A stretch of DNA of 64,000 nucleotides from Chloropicon primus (Eukaryota; Chlorophyta; Chloropicophyceae; Chloropicales; Chloropicaceae), in the NCBI GenBank assembly GCA_023205875.1, contig CP060759.1, positions 969,501-1,033,500 of the forward strand, read 5' to 3'. Below the pieces are notes generated by a model. That model saw only the letters and a program-made list of their open reading frames with translations, searched no databases and was not told the DNA's origin. A program made the translations under genes and the position numbers. How positions within the stretch are numbered: position 1 is the stretch's first letter; every line of letters starts with the position of its first letter. This document shows, in pieces, positions 1 to 8,862 of this stretch.

Positions 1-711
1 GGAGTGGAATGTGCAAAATGTTTGGGATTGCCTCGGCAGCCTTCTGGTGCGTGGACGATGAAGACAAAGAAATGTGTCGTCACGGCAGACTTTGCACGCC
101 TTATGGGGTTCTTTATGGGTGCTGGATCCTGTGGATCGTGTGGTGTCAGATCTACATGGCAGTTAAACAATGCCAACTACACAACGCTCCTTGATTATCA
201 ATCTATTTTGGAAAAAATATTTCCAGAATTTGGGTGGACTATCATCGATACAATGGCGAGTTCTTCCGTGTACAAACTGGTTCCTTATAAGTCGCAGTAT
301 GGTTCGGTTGTCCATTTTATAAGCGCATGGAGGAAGTTGGCTTACTGTGAAAAGAACAAGGTTGTTCCTTCTGTCATCCTCAATTCTCCACAAGAGGTGA
401 GAAGCTCTTTTCTTCGGGGTCTTCACGATGCAGACGGAACAAAGAGATCAAAGTTACCCGAGGTTAGTCAGAAGAGTCAAATTGCTGCGCATTCCATATG
501 TACTTTGATGAGGTCGTTGGGATACACCGTAGTTGTTGACGGCAGAAAAGATAAGCCGAATGTGTTCAGGCTAAGGTGCCGAACTAAAATTCGAAAACAA
601 CTGAACATCGTGAAGAGAGTCATTGAACTCCCCCACGAGGAATACGTCTATGACCTCACAACTGAGAACCATCACTTCCATGCGGGCATCGGTAATATTG
701 TTGTTCACAAC
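1..711 (+). other. Intein (LAGLIDADG/DOD homing-endonuclease type) inside REV3, N-terminus outside window
   Basis: At least 237 residues in frame with the polymerase. The C-terminal splicing blocks are plain: block F, EEYVYDLTTENHHFHAG, and block G, GNIVVHN, followed by Thr as the +1 extein residue. Two endonuclease motifs are visible. The first, LMGFFMGAG near 94-126, has Ala where LAGLIDADG enzymes have a catalytic Asp or Glu; the second, FLRGLHDADG near 409-438, keeps the acid. The endonuclease may therefore be inactive while splicing is intact (inference). The insertion point splits YGD from TDS, the position called pol-c. The DNA is visibly AT-richer than the flanking REV3 codons (aaa, ttt and gtt common), suggesting a foreign origin. 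The N-terminal splice block is outside the window. Confidence 0.92.
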
Positions 712-1830
712 ACGGATTCCATTTTCGTGCACCTTCCTGGAAGATCAAGGGAGGAGGCGTTTCGCATCGGGGACGAGATCGCGACGGCGGTCACCTCCGT
801 CAACCCAAGCCCAGTCTTCCTGAAGTTTGAGAAAGTCTACCACCCCTGCGTCCTGGTGACGAAGAAGAGGTACGTGGGCTACGCCTACGAAAGCCGTGAC
901 CAAAGCAAGCCTGTCTTTGATGCCAAGGGAATCGAAACCATCAGACGAGATTCGTGCCCGGCTGTGGCCAAGCTGTTGGAGAGGTCGCTGCGGACCCTCT
1001 TTGAGACGGCTGACTTGTCGCTCGTCAAGAAGTACCTGCTGAAGCAATGGGAGAAAATTTTCAAGAGCCGAGTGAGCGTCCAAGACTTTGTCTTTGCAAA
1101 GGAAGTCCGCCTAGGAACGTACAGCGCAAAGGCATCGGTCGTGCCCCCCGCCGCGATTGTTGCCGCCAAGGCCATGGCGCTGGACCCAAGGGCGGAGCCC
1201 AAATACGCCGAGCGGATCCCATACGTTGTTGTCCACGGGGAGCCGGGCGCTAGGCTGGTTGACATGGTCGTGTCACCGGGAACCCTGGTGGGGAGCAGTG
1301 CCGCGCTGCGTCTGCACGAGACGTATTACATCACAAAGCAGATCCTACCGGCGCTGGAAAGGTGCTTCTCTCTCCTCGGGGCTGACGTGAAGGCCTGGTT
1401 TGCCCAGATGCCCAAACCGAATCGTTGGCAGCCCACGAAGCGGCCCATCTCGGCGTTGGGGCTGTCTGGCTTCAGCAACGAGTCCCTCGGGTACAGCCAC
1501 GAGGCGGGCACCCGGAGGACGATCGACCACTTCTACTTGTCCAAGCACTGCGCGGTTTGTGACGAAATGACCGCCACGGACCAGCCCATCTGCGACAAGT
1601 GCTGCGGTTCTCCTCAGGCCACGGCTCTGGCCCTGCAGGCCAGGTCCGCAACCCTTGAGAGGCACTTGATGAGGCTGAACTCGATATGCTCTCACTGCGG
1701 CGGGGGGGATCTCCGCGGGGCCATTGCTTGCTCTTCCTTGGCTTGCGGGGTCTACTATCTGAGGCAGAAAAACGCGTCCCAGCACAGCGCGTCCGTGATC
1801 CTGATGCTGTCGTCGGACGAGTTCTTCTGA
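1..1830 (+). CDS. REV3: DNA polymerase zeta catalytic subunit (REV3), C-terminal part, with intein; 5' end outside window
   Basis: Family B polymerase for translesion synthesis in the nucleus. The frame is open from the window edge. Codons 1-711 are an intein; the C-extein starts with Thr at 712-714 and reads TDSIF, the second half of the YGDTDS active-site motif. REV3 rather than POLD1 is indicated by the stretches KVYHPC and TKKRYVG, by FDAKGIETIRRD, FAKEVRLGTYS and PPAAIVA, and by HGEPGARLVDMVV. The C-terminal domain keeps both cysteine modules: CysA near 1549-1605 (C-x2-C, C-x2-C) and CysB near 1687-1750 (CSHC and C-x4-C), the latter binding [4Fe-4S] in B-family polymerases. The C-extein is 372 residues and the stop is TGA at 1828-1830. 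The upstream polymerase exons are not visible. The REV3 assignment is firm. Confidence 0.93.
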   Translation, partial: GVECAKCLGLPRQPSGAWTMKTKKCVVTADFARLMGFFMGAGSCGSCGVRSTWQLNNANYTTLLDYQSILEKIFPEFGWTIIDTMASSSVYKLVPYKSQYGSVVHFISAWRKLAYCEKNKVVPSVILNSPQEVRSSFLRGLHDADGTKRSKLPEVSQKSQIAAHSICTLMRSLGYTVVVDGRKDKPNVFRLRCRTKIRKQLNIVKRVIELPHEEYVYDLTTENHHFHAGIGNIVVHNTDSIFVHLPGRSREEAFRIGDEIATAVTSVNPSPVFLKFEKVYHPCVLVTKKRYVGYAYESRDQSKPVFDAKGIETIRRDSCPAVAKLLERSLRTLFETADLSLVKKYLLKQWEKIFKSRVSVQDFVFAKEVRLGTYSAKASVVPPAAIVAAKAMALDPRAEPKYAERIPYVVVHGEPGARLVDMVVSPGTLVGSSAALRLHETYYITKQILPALERCFSLLGADVKAWFAQMPKPNRWQPTKRPISALGLSGFSNESLGYSHEAGTRRTIDHFYLSKHCAVCDEMTATDQPICDKCCGSPQATALALQARSATLERHLMRLNSICSHCGGGDLRGAIACSSLACGVYYLRQKNASQHSASVILMLSSDEFF

Positions 1831-1909
1831 GAGGAGAGGCATCTTGTACATTACCACCGCGTCTGGTGCGTGTATACTAGCAGGACTGCATTGACGTGGC
1901 CCTGCAATG

Positions 1910-1914
1910 TGTAA
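1910..1914 (+). terminator. Candidate TGTAA polyadenylation signal of REV3
   Basis: TGTAA lies 80 bp after the REV3 stop codon, in the short gap before the convergent AP2-like gene. Confidence 0.5.
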
Positions 1915-1975
1915 CTGTATATAAAGCACTGTGTTATTATCACAATTCGTTCTTCTACAACTACTACTTCTACTA

Positions 1976-2656
1976 CTACTTGATGTCTTCCATCAGCTTG
2001 CGGCGAAGCGTCGTCACGACGCCGCAATAATAGTCTTCCCCGCCGCCGAGGAACTCGTCCATCCTCCACCTTTTCAGAATGTGCGTGTAGGAGGCCCTGG
2101 GAAAGTTGAGCTGAAGGTCGCTCGTGCCGAGCGCGTACCTGCCCTTGAACTCCTCGAAGTCTATCAGGAAAAGTAGGCCCACGTCCCTCGCCTTCGCCGC
2201 CGCGAGCTCGCTCGAGTACGTGCCCAAGTACAGACGCTCCGTCTGCTGCTCCACGCCAAAGCCGAAGCTCCACGAGAGCTCCGATTCCCAGAGCCCCGTC
2301 CACGGGTAGTAGGTCGCACCCCTGTACTCCGTGCTCTCGTAACACGGCAGCACCTGCACGTTCCCCCGGCCTTGGAACCCCGTCGTCGCGACCGGAGGAG
2401 GAGGAGGAGGAAGCTCAGGCGGTGGTCCGTATCCCGCCAGGGGGAGGGGAGGGGCGTAGACGTGGTCCGGACCCGCCTGCGTCGCGCCCGACCAGACGCT
2501 CTCGAAGTTCTCCCCGTTCGATCTCGCCAAGCACGAGTCGAAATCCATTGCCACGCCCTCACCATGAACCAAGCCTGGATCAAAGGTGTCCGACTCTAAC
2601 AGAAAGGTAAAGAAGTCATCTTTCGAGGCAAAGTTCGAAACGTTCGACAAGTCCAT
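1976..2656 (-). CDS. AP2/ERF-like domain protein, putative transcription factor
   Basis: 226 residues, ATG at 2656, stop TAG at 1978-1976, no intron seen. Residues about 105-165 resemble the AP2/ERF DNA-binding fold: YRGATYYPWTGLWESEL corresponds to the YRGVR...W..EI strands, and RLYLGTYSSELAAAKARD to the WLGTF...AARAYD helix. The match is divergent and carries an insert between strands 2 and 3. Residues 77-90 are proline-rich. Nothing else is recognisable. It shares a gap of about 165 bp with the RRM-SAP-KH gene on the other strand. The fold call is by eye and moderately confident; targets are unknown. Confidence 0.65.
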   Translation of the reverse strand: MDLSNVSNFASKDDFFTFLLESDTFDPGLVHGEGVAMDFDSCLARSNGENFESVWSGATQAGPDHVYAPPLPLAGYGPPPELPPPPPPVATTGFQGRGNVQVLPCYESTEYRGATYYPWTGLWESELSWSFGFGVEQQTERLYLGTYSSELAAAKARDVGLLFLIDFEEFKGRYALGTSDLQLNFPRASYTHILKRWRMDEFLGGGEDYYCGVVTTLRRKLMEDIK

Positions 2657-2820
2657 AAGGCACGACTGAATATGAATCGCCCCTCTCCGTCCGCAAAGGT
2701 TCGGAGAGGGGCTCTTTCCCTCGAGCGTCGCTTCATCTTCATCTTCTCGTCCCCGTTTTCCAGATCAGCAAGGCAAGAGGCAAGAGGAGATCGATCGTGG
2801 TGGTGGCCGTGGGGGAGGAG
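2657..2820. promoter_or_regulatory. Short divergent intergenic region, presumed bidirectional promoter
   Basis: The 164 bp between two start codons facing away from each other must hold both 5' leaders. No TATA box or other motif stands out; the promoter role is inferred from position. Confidence 0.35.
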
Positions 2821-5800
2821 ATGAAGGAAGCTCGTGGTGGCGAGGTGGTGGACATGTTCAACGAGGAGGTGGACTATGAGCCGGACGAGAGCGAGGACGA
2901 GGACGAATCGAGGGTCGCAGCGAAGGGGGACGAGGCCCGGACGAGAGCCAGCCAAGGGAAAGGAACGCCAGAAGAGTATCCGAGCAATATGCTCATGCTC
3001 GTGGGTCTCCCTCGCAGCATTGGGGGGGAGGTACGCGACTTGGTTTTCGTCGATGTTGGGCTCGCCATCACGTGACTGACGCACCTAAACCTCTCCTCTC
3101 TCTCTCTCTCTCTCTCTCTTCGGGACTTCCCTGCTGCTGGACGACGAACGCAGGAGGTGAAAACGCTGTTTCGACGGGGGGGTCTGAAGCAGGACTTTGG
3201 CTTCGTCTCCGCGGAGCTTTACGAAACGGGTAAGACGACGACGATTCTTCTTTGTGGGTGTGGGGAGCGCGTGCGCTGCGCCGTGCCGTGGTCCTGACTT
3301 TGATTTTTCCTTGTCTTGCCGTCGGGCCAGGGACGGAGGGAAACTGCGCTGTCGTGACTCTTGCTGATCCGAACAAGGTGCTGAAAGCCATGCTGGAGCT
3401 CAGAGGGAGCTCCTTCCCCGGGACGACTTTCAAGGTTGACTTCGTCGAATACGACAAGGCGTTCCACCTGACCCTCGTGGCAGCGGCGCAATACGCCGGC
3501 AAGAAGGAGGGGGGGAACACCGCGTTGGCCTCAACTGCCGCCAAGCTCGCGCAACTGGACAAGCTCAAGGTCTCTGATCTGAAAGCAGAACTCTCGAGGA
3601 GGGGACACAGCACCAACGGGATTAAGAAGAACCTCTTGAGCAAGCTGAAAAAGCTGGTCGCCATAGAGGAAGCGGCGATTCACAATTTGCCTCCGCCGGT
3701 GGTTGAGAAGATCGCGGAGCCCAACACCAAGAAAGCTGCCAGGGTCGGGGCCGGGATGACGAGCGTGTCCTTCGCGGTGGGGGAATCCGTCGAGACGAGG
3801 AAGAAGAGAAAGGTGTCGCTGGAGTGCCCTTACGATATTTTGGAGCTCGTGGCTGGGAAAAGGGAAGCCAAGTTGAGGAACGTCGAGAGAGAGTCGGGTG
3901 TCAGAATACGGGTGGACAGGAAGTTTGACCCCTGCTTGATTGAGATCAGTGGCTTCGATGAGCCTTTGGCTCACGCGAGCGGGGTCATAGGGGAGCTGAT
4001 CGAGGCCAGCCGGGCGACTGGCTTGAGGCCCTTCAGCGAGGACTTGGATGCGCACAGGATTTCGAGCATCGATCGCCCAACGACGTCTTCGGAAACGAAG
4101 CAGACAATCAAGTGCCAGACCGAGCTTCTCCCCCTCGTTCTGGGGAAAAGGCCTCAGCTGAAAAACAAGAGGGACATCGAGCGGAGGAGTGGGACAAGCA
4201 TCTACGTTTTCACGAAGCAGAACCCTTGTCTGATAGATGTCACGGGGAGCCACGGGGGGGTAGCTGATGCAATTGCAGCGTTGAAGCTGCTCATCAAGGA
4301 GAGTCGAGCCCGCTTTGCTGAGGAGACTATTCGCTGCCCTCGGTTTGCCGTCCGCTTTGTCATTGGCGTCCGTGGTTCTGTAGTAAGCGAGATCCAGGAC
4401 ACCGCGAACGTGACGATAGACATCGATCAGAGTTACGATCCGTGTAACGTCCGCATCACTGGTGACAAGGAATGTGTGGCAAAGGCCCTCAACATCGTGA
4501 GGGGCATCATCAAGGAGCGTGGAGACCCCGAGGCCATCGAGGTTGTCATGTGCCCCTTTGATCTCCTGCCTCTCGTCGTTGGGGTCGACTTTGGCTTGAT
4601 TCACAAGATCGAAAAGGAGACTGGGGCAGCAATCGCTGTGGACAAGAAGTTCGATCCTTGCGCGTTGCACGTCCGTGGAAGCCGGGAAAGCGTGGATCGT
4701 GCGAGCGCGGCCATCAAGAGATCTGTGAAGGACAACGAATCTCTCCTCGTGTCGAAGGTCATAGATTGCCCCAAAGCCGTTGTGGCCTACGTCATAGGCA
4801 AGAATGGTGTGACCGTGAGCAAAGTAGAGAGAGACACGGGTGCAAAGATCGAAATTGATGAGAGGGTGGCACCGTGCAAGATCAGCATCACGGGACTCGA
4901 GGAGAACGTGACCAAAGCGGTAGAGTGGATGGGGACTTTAATCAAGGAAGCTCCAGACTTCAGGGAGACGATCGAATGCCCCTACAATATTTACATGGTC
5001 ATTGTTGGCCCCCAGCACGCCACGATGCGCGACATTGAGAGGGAGACCAATACCAGAATAAGAGCAGACAGCAATTACGACCCGTGCTTGTTTCATATCG
5101 AAGGGAAGAAGGAGAAGGTGATACGTGCATGCGAGCTAGTGGGCAAGCTCGTTGAGGAACACAAGATGTCGTTTGCTCGCGAGACCGTCGAGTGCGGGCT
5201 GCCTGCTATTGGGCCCCTCCTTGGTGAAGGAGGCTCAAACCTAACGAAGATTAGGAAGGAAACTCAGACGTTCATGCATGTGGACAATGACGTTGAACCG
5301 TGCAAGATTAATATTTCTGGCACCAAGGACCACGTTGCCCACGCCATGAGGATTGTGAAGGAAATCATCGACAGAAACACTGACATCGATACGATCGAGT
5401 GCCCCAAGGAACTCATTCACGTTGTGGTTGGTATCCAGAAAGACAAAAAGTTCTCAAACATCATAAATATTCAAGAGGCGTGTGGCATCAGGGTGCATGT
5501 GGCAACGGATCCCGATCCGTGTGTCATCGATCTTCTTGGTTGTGAGAAGGGTGTGGCCCAAGGCAGGCAGATGGTCATGCGTTTGATAAACGAGTGCAAA
5601 GCTGGATTCGTTGAAGATACTTTGGATTGCCCCAAGTCCATTGTTGGCTACATCATAGGATCAAGGGGGACAAACGTGCAAAAGGTCGAGGATGGATCGG
5701 GCGCAAAGGTTCAGATCCGCCAGGACTGTGACCCTTGCCGAATTCGCGTCTCTGGAGACAGGGAGAGCGTGGACAAGGCACTGGAATTGGTGAAGAAACT

Positions 5801-8597
5801 CATGCTGCAGAGTGGTGGCCCTCGAACCGAAACTTCGGTGGAGTGTCCTTTCGACATTCTGCGGCTTGTTGCGGGCATTGAAGGACAGAACCTGCGCACA
5901 ATCGAGAGGGAGACGCACACGAGGATTGATGTCGACAACAAGTATGACCCTTGCGTGATCCACATTCGAGGGAATGACGCCAAGGTGGCTGACGCTACGG
6001 ACAGGATCCAGCGCCTAATGGAAGAGCACAGCGCTTCCCTCGCGGAAGAGACTTTGGATTGCCCCAGGCATACGGTGGGCATCATCATTGGCAAGGGAGG
6101 TACGACCGTGCGCAAGATCGAGAAGGACACGGGTGCGAGGGTCGATATCCGCCAGGACTGTGACCCTTGCCAAGTTCACATCTCTGGAGACAGGGAGAGC
6201 GTGGACAAGGCGCTCGAGGCTGTGAAGAAACTGTTGATCTCCGACGCTCCTGAGGTTAGAAAATCAGTGGAGTGTCCTTTCGACATTCTGCGGCTTGTTG
6301 CGGGCATTGAAGGACAGAACCTGCGCACAATCGAGAGGGAGACGCACACGAGGATTGATGTCGACAACAAGTATGACCCTTGCGTGATCCACATTCGAGG
6401 GAATGACGCCAAGGTGGCTGACGCTACGGACAGGATCCAGCGCCTAATGGAAGAGCACAGCGCTTCCCTCGCGGAAGAGACTTTGGATTGCCCCAGGCAT
6501 ACGGTGGGCATCATCATTGGCAAGGGAGGTACGACCGTGCGCAAGATCGAGAAGGACACGGGTGCGAGGGTCGACATCCGCCAGGACTGTGACCCTTGCC
6601 AAGTTCACATCTCTGGAGACAGGGAGAGCGTGGACAAGGCGCTCGAGGCTGTGAAGAAACTGTTGATCTCCGACGCTCCTGAGGTTAGAAAATCAGTGGA
6701 GTGTCCTTTCGACATTCTGCGGCTTGTTGCGGGCATTGAAGGACAGAACCTGCGCACAATCGAGAGGGAGACGCACACGAGGATTGATGTCGACAACAAG
6801 TATGACCCTTGCGTGATCCACATTCGAGGGAATGACGCCAAGGTGGCTGACGCTACGGACAGGATCCAGCGCCTAATGGAAGAGCACAGCGCTTCCCTCG
6901 CGGAAGAGACTTTGGATTGCCCCAGGCATACGGTGGGCATCATCATTGGCAAGGGAGGTACGACCGTGCGCAAGATCGAGAAGGACACGGGTGCGAGGGT
7001 CGATATCCGCCAGGACTGTGACCCTTGCCAAGTTCACATCTCTGGAGACAGGGAGAGCGTGGACAAGGCGCTCGAGGCTGTGAAGAAACTGTTGATCTCC
7101 GACGCTCCTGAGGTTAGAAAATCAGTGGAGTGTCCTTTCGACATTCTGCGGCTTGTTGCGGGCATTGAAGGACAGAACCTGCGCACAATCGAGAGGGAGA
7201 CGCACACGAGGATTGATGTCGACAACAAGTATGACCCTTGCGTGATCCACATTCGAGGGAATGACGCCAAGGTGGCTGACGCTACGGACAGGATCCAGCG
7301 CCTAATGGAAGAGCACAGCGCTTCCCTCGCGGAAGAGACTTTGGATTGCCCCAGGCATACGGTGGGCATCATCATTGGCAAGGGAGGTACGACCGTGCGC
7401 AAGATCGAGAAGGACACGGGTGCGAGGGTCGACATCCGCCAGGACTGTGACCCTTGCCAAGTTCACATCTCTGGAGACAGGGAGAGCGTGGACAAGGCGC
7501 TCGAGGCTGTGAAGAAACTGTTGATCTCCGACGCTCCTGAGGTTAGAAAATCAGTGGAGTGTCCTTTCGACATTCTGCGGCTTGTTGCGGGCATTGAAGG
7601 ACAGAACCTGCGCACAATCGAGAGGGAGACGCACACGAGGATTGATGTCGACAACAAGTATGACCCTTGCGTGATCCACATTCGAGGGAATGACGCCAAG
7701 GTGGCTGACGCTACGGACAGGATCCAGCGCCTAGTGGAAGAGCACAGCGCTTCCCTCGCGGAAGAGACTTTGGATTGCCCCAGGCATACGGTGGGCATCA
7801 TCATTGGCAAGGGAGGTACGACCGTGCGCAAGATCGAGAAGGACACGGGTGCGAGGGTCGACATCCGCCAGGACTGTGACCCTTGCCAAGTTCACATCTC
7901 TGGAGACAGGGAGAGCGTGGACAAGGCGCTCGAGGCTGTGAAGGACCTCCGACGTCGCGCGAAGGACGGTGAGGATGCGGAGGATGCGGAGGATGTCGTT
8001 GAGACTTTGGATTGCCCCAGGCATTGCGTGGGTGCGATCATAGGCAAGGGAGGTACGACCGTGCGCAAGATCGAGAAGGACACGGGTGCGAGGGTCGACA
8101 TCCGCCAGGACTGTGACCCTTGCCAAGTTCACATCTCTGGAGACAGGGAGAGCGTGGACAAGGCGCTCGAGGCTGTGAAGGACCTCCGACGTCGCGCGAA
8201 GGACGGTGAGGATGCGGAGGATGCGGAGGATGTCGTTGAGACTTTGGATTGTCCCAGGCATTGCGTGGGTGCGATCATAGGCAAGGGAGGTACGACCGTG
8301 CGCAAGATCGTTAAAAGCACGGGTGCAAAAATTAAGATCCGCCAGGATTGCGACCCTTGCGTAGCTGTTGTCCGTGGACCTCGTGAGAGTGTGGACAAGG
8401 CGCTCGAGGTGGTGAAGGGGATGATGGAGGAGATACCTGCTCCTGATCTCAGGACCGATCTTGGGACCGGTCCCGGGGCAGACCTAAGGAAGTCTCTCGA
8501 AAGTAAAAAGAGCTCTCCAGATACCAAGAGGAAGAGCCAGGGCACGGGCTCGGCATCCGCGGAGAAGAAGTCCAAGAGAATGAAACGTCTCACGTAA
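2821..8597 (+). CDS. Giant RRM-SAP-multi-KH RNA-binding protein, vigilin-like
   Basis: Spliced from 2821-3030, 3154-3229 and 3331-8597 (phases 0 and 1, GT-AG), giving 1850 residues. Splicing is supported because the three exons together rebuild an RRM-like fold (about 55-136): MLMLVGLP as RNP2, DFGFVSAELYETG then GNCAVVTL as RNP1. A SAP motif follows (about 170-206, KVSDLKAELSRRG). From about 260 to the end there are 21 KH-like modules; those from the ninth on mostly carry a GxxG loop (GIIIGKGG, GAIIGKGG), while many earlier ones have degenerate loops. Nearly every module begins with Cys-Pro and has Pro-Cys about 33-36 residues later. The tail is Lys/Ser-rich. Vigilin (HDLBP/Scp160) binds mRNA and ribosomes through 14-15 KH domains; the RRM and SAP additions here differ. 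Function in mRNA binding is inferred. Confidence 0.85.
5838..7940 (+). repeat. Tandem array of five 429-bp units encoding KH-domain pairs
   Basis: Units start at 5838, 6267, 6696, 7125 and 7554, exactly 429 bp (143 codons) apart, and are almost identical in DNA; the last runs into a different spacer after about 7940. Each encodes one KH with a GIEGQN loop and one with GKGG. A silent site in the second KH reads GTCGAT in units 1 and 3 but GTCGAC in units 2, 4 and 5, which suggests that a two-unit (858-bp) block was duplicated. The near identity implies recent amplification or ongoing conversion. Confidence 0.95.
7764..8440 (+). repeat. Three 237-bp tandem units, one KH each, at the end of the KH array
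   Basis: Copies begin at about 7764, 8001 and 8238. The last two share a CVGAIIGKGG loop. A spacer rich in Asp, Glu and Ala (DGEDAEDAEDVV) follows the first two. The third copy has diverged after its first half. Confidence 0.85.
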
Positions 8598-8628
8598 ACT
8601 ACCAACCAGAGAATGAAACGTTTCACGT
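8576..8628 (+). repeat. 20-bp direct repeat spanning the stop codon of the KH gene
   Basis: GAGAATGAAACGTCTCACGT at 8576-8595 recurs with one change at 8609-8628, duplicating the last codons of the reading frame into the 3' flank. Confidence 0.8.
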
Positions 8629-8862
8629 CGTCGTCCACCACAAACACAAAACCAAAACCAAATTCGGTCTTGGGGGAACTTGTGGCTGTCCGTTCGTCCG
8701 TCCCAAATTGTCCCAAATTGTGGTTGACAGATGGCGCGCCAGGCAAGGAGGGAAGGGGAGGAGGGGAGAACTACCCGACAATCTCGGCGACGAGTTTGAC
8801 GACGGTGACGAGGCACCCGTTTGCGTGGCCCGCGTTATTCCTCCTCGCTCTTGTGGGACGCC

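Noticed and set aside
1-1830. Whole left end as an integrated virus
   Set aside because: The polymerase is clearly cellular REV3 with both C-terminal cysteine modules, and the neighbours are cellular genes. Only the intein recalls viral relatives.
5711-8101. Repeated minus-strand frames of about 133 codons, and the repeats viewed as a possible CRISPR array
   Set aside because: They are antisense copies of the KH repeat units. The repeats are 429 and 237 bp, coding and contiguous without unique spacers, so not CRISPR.
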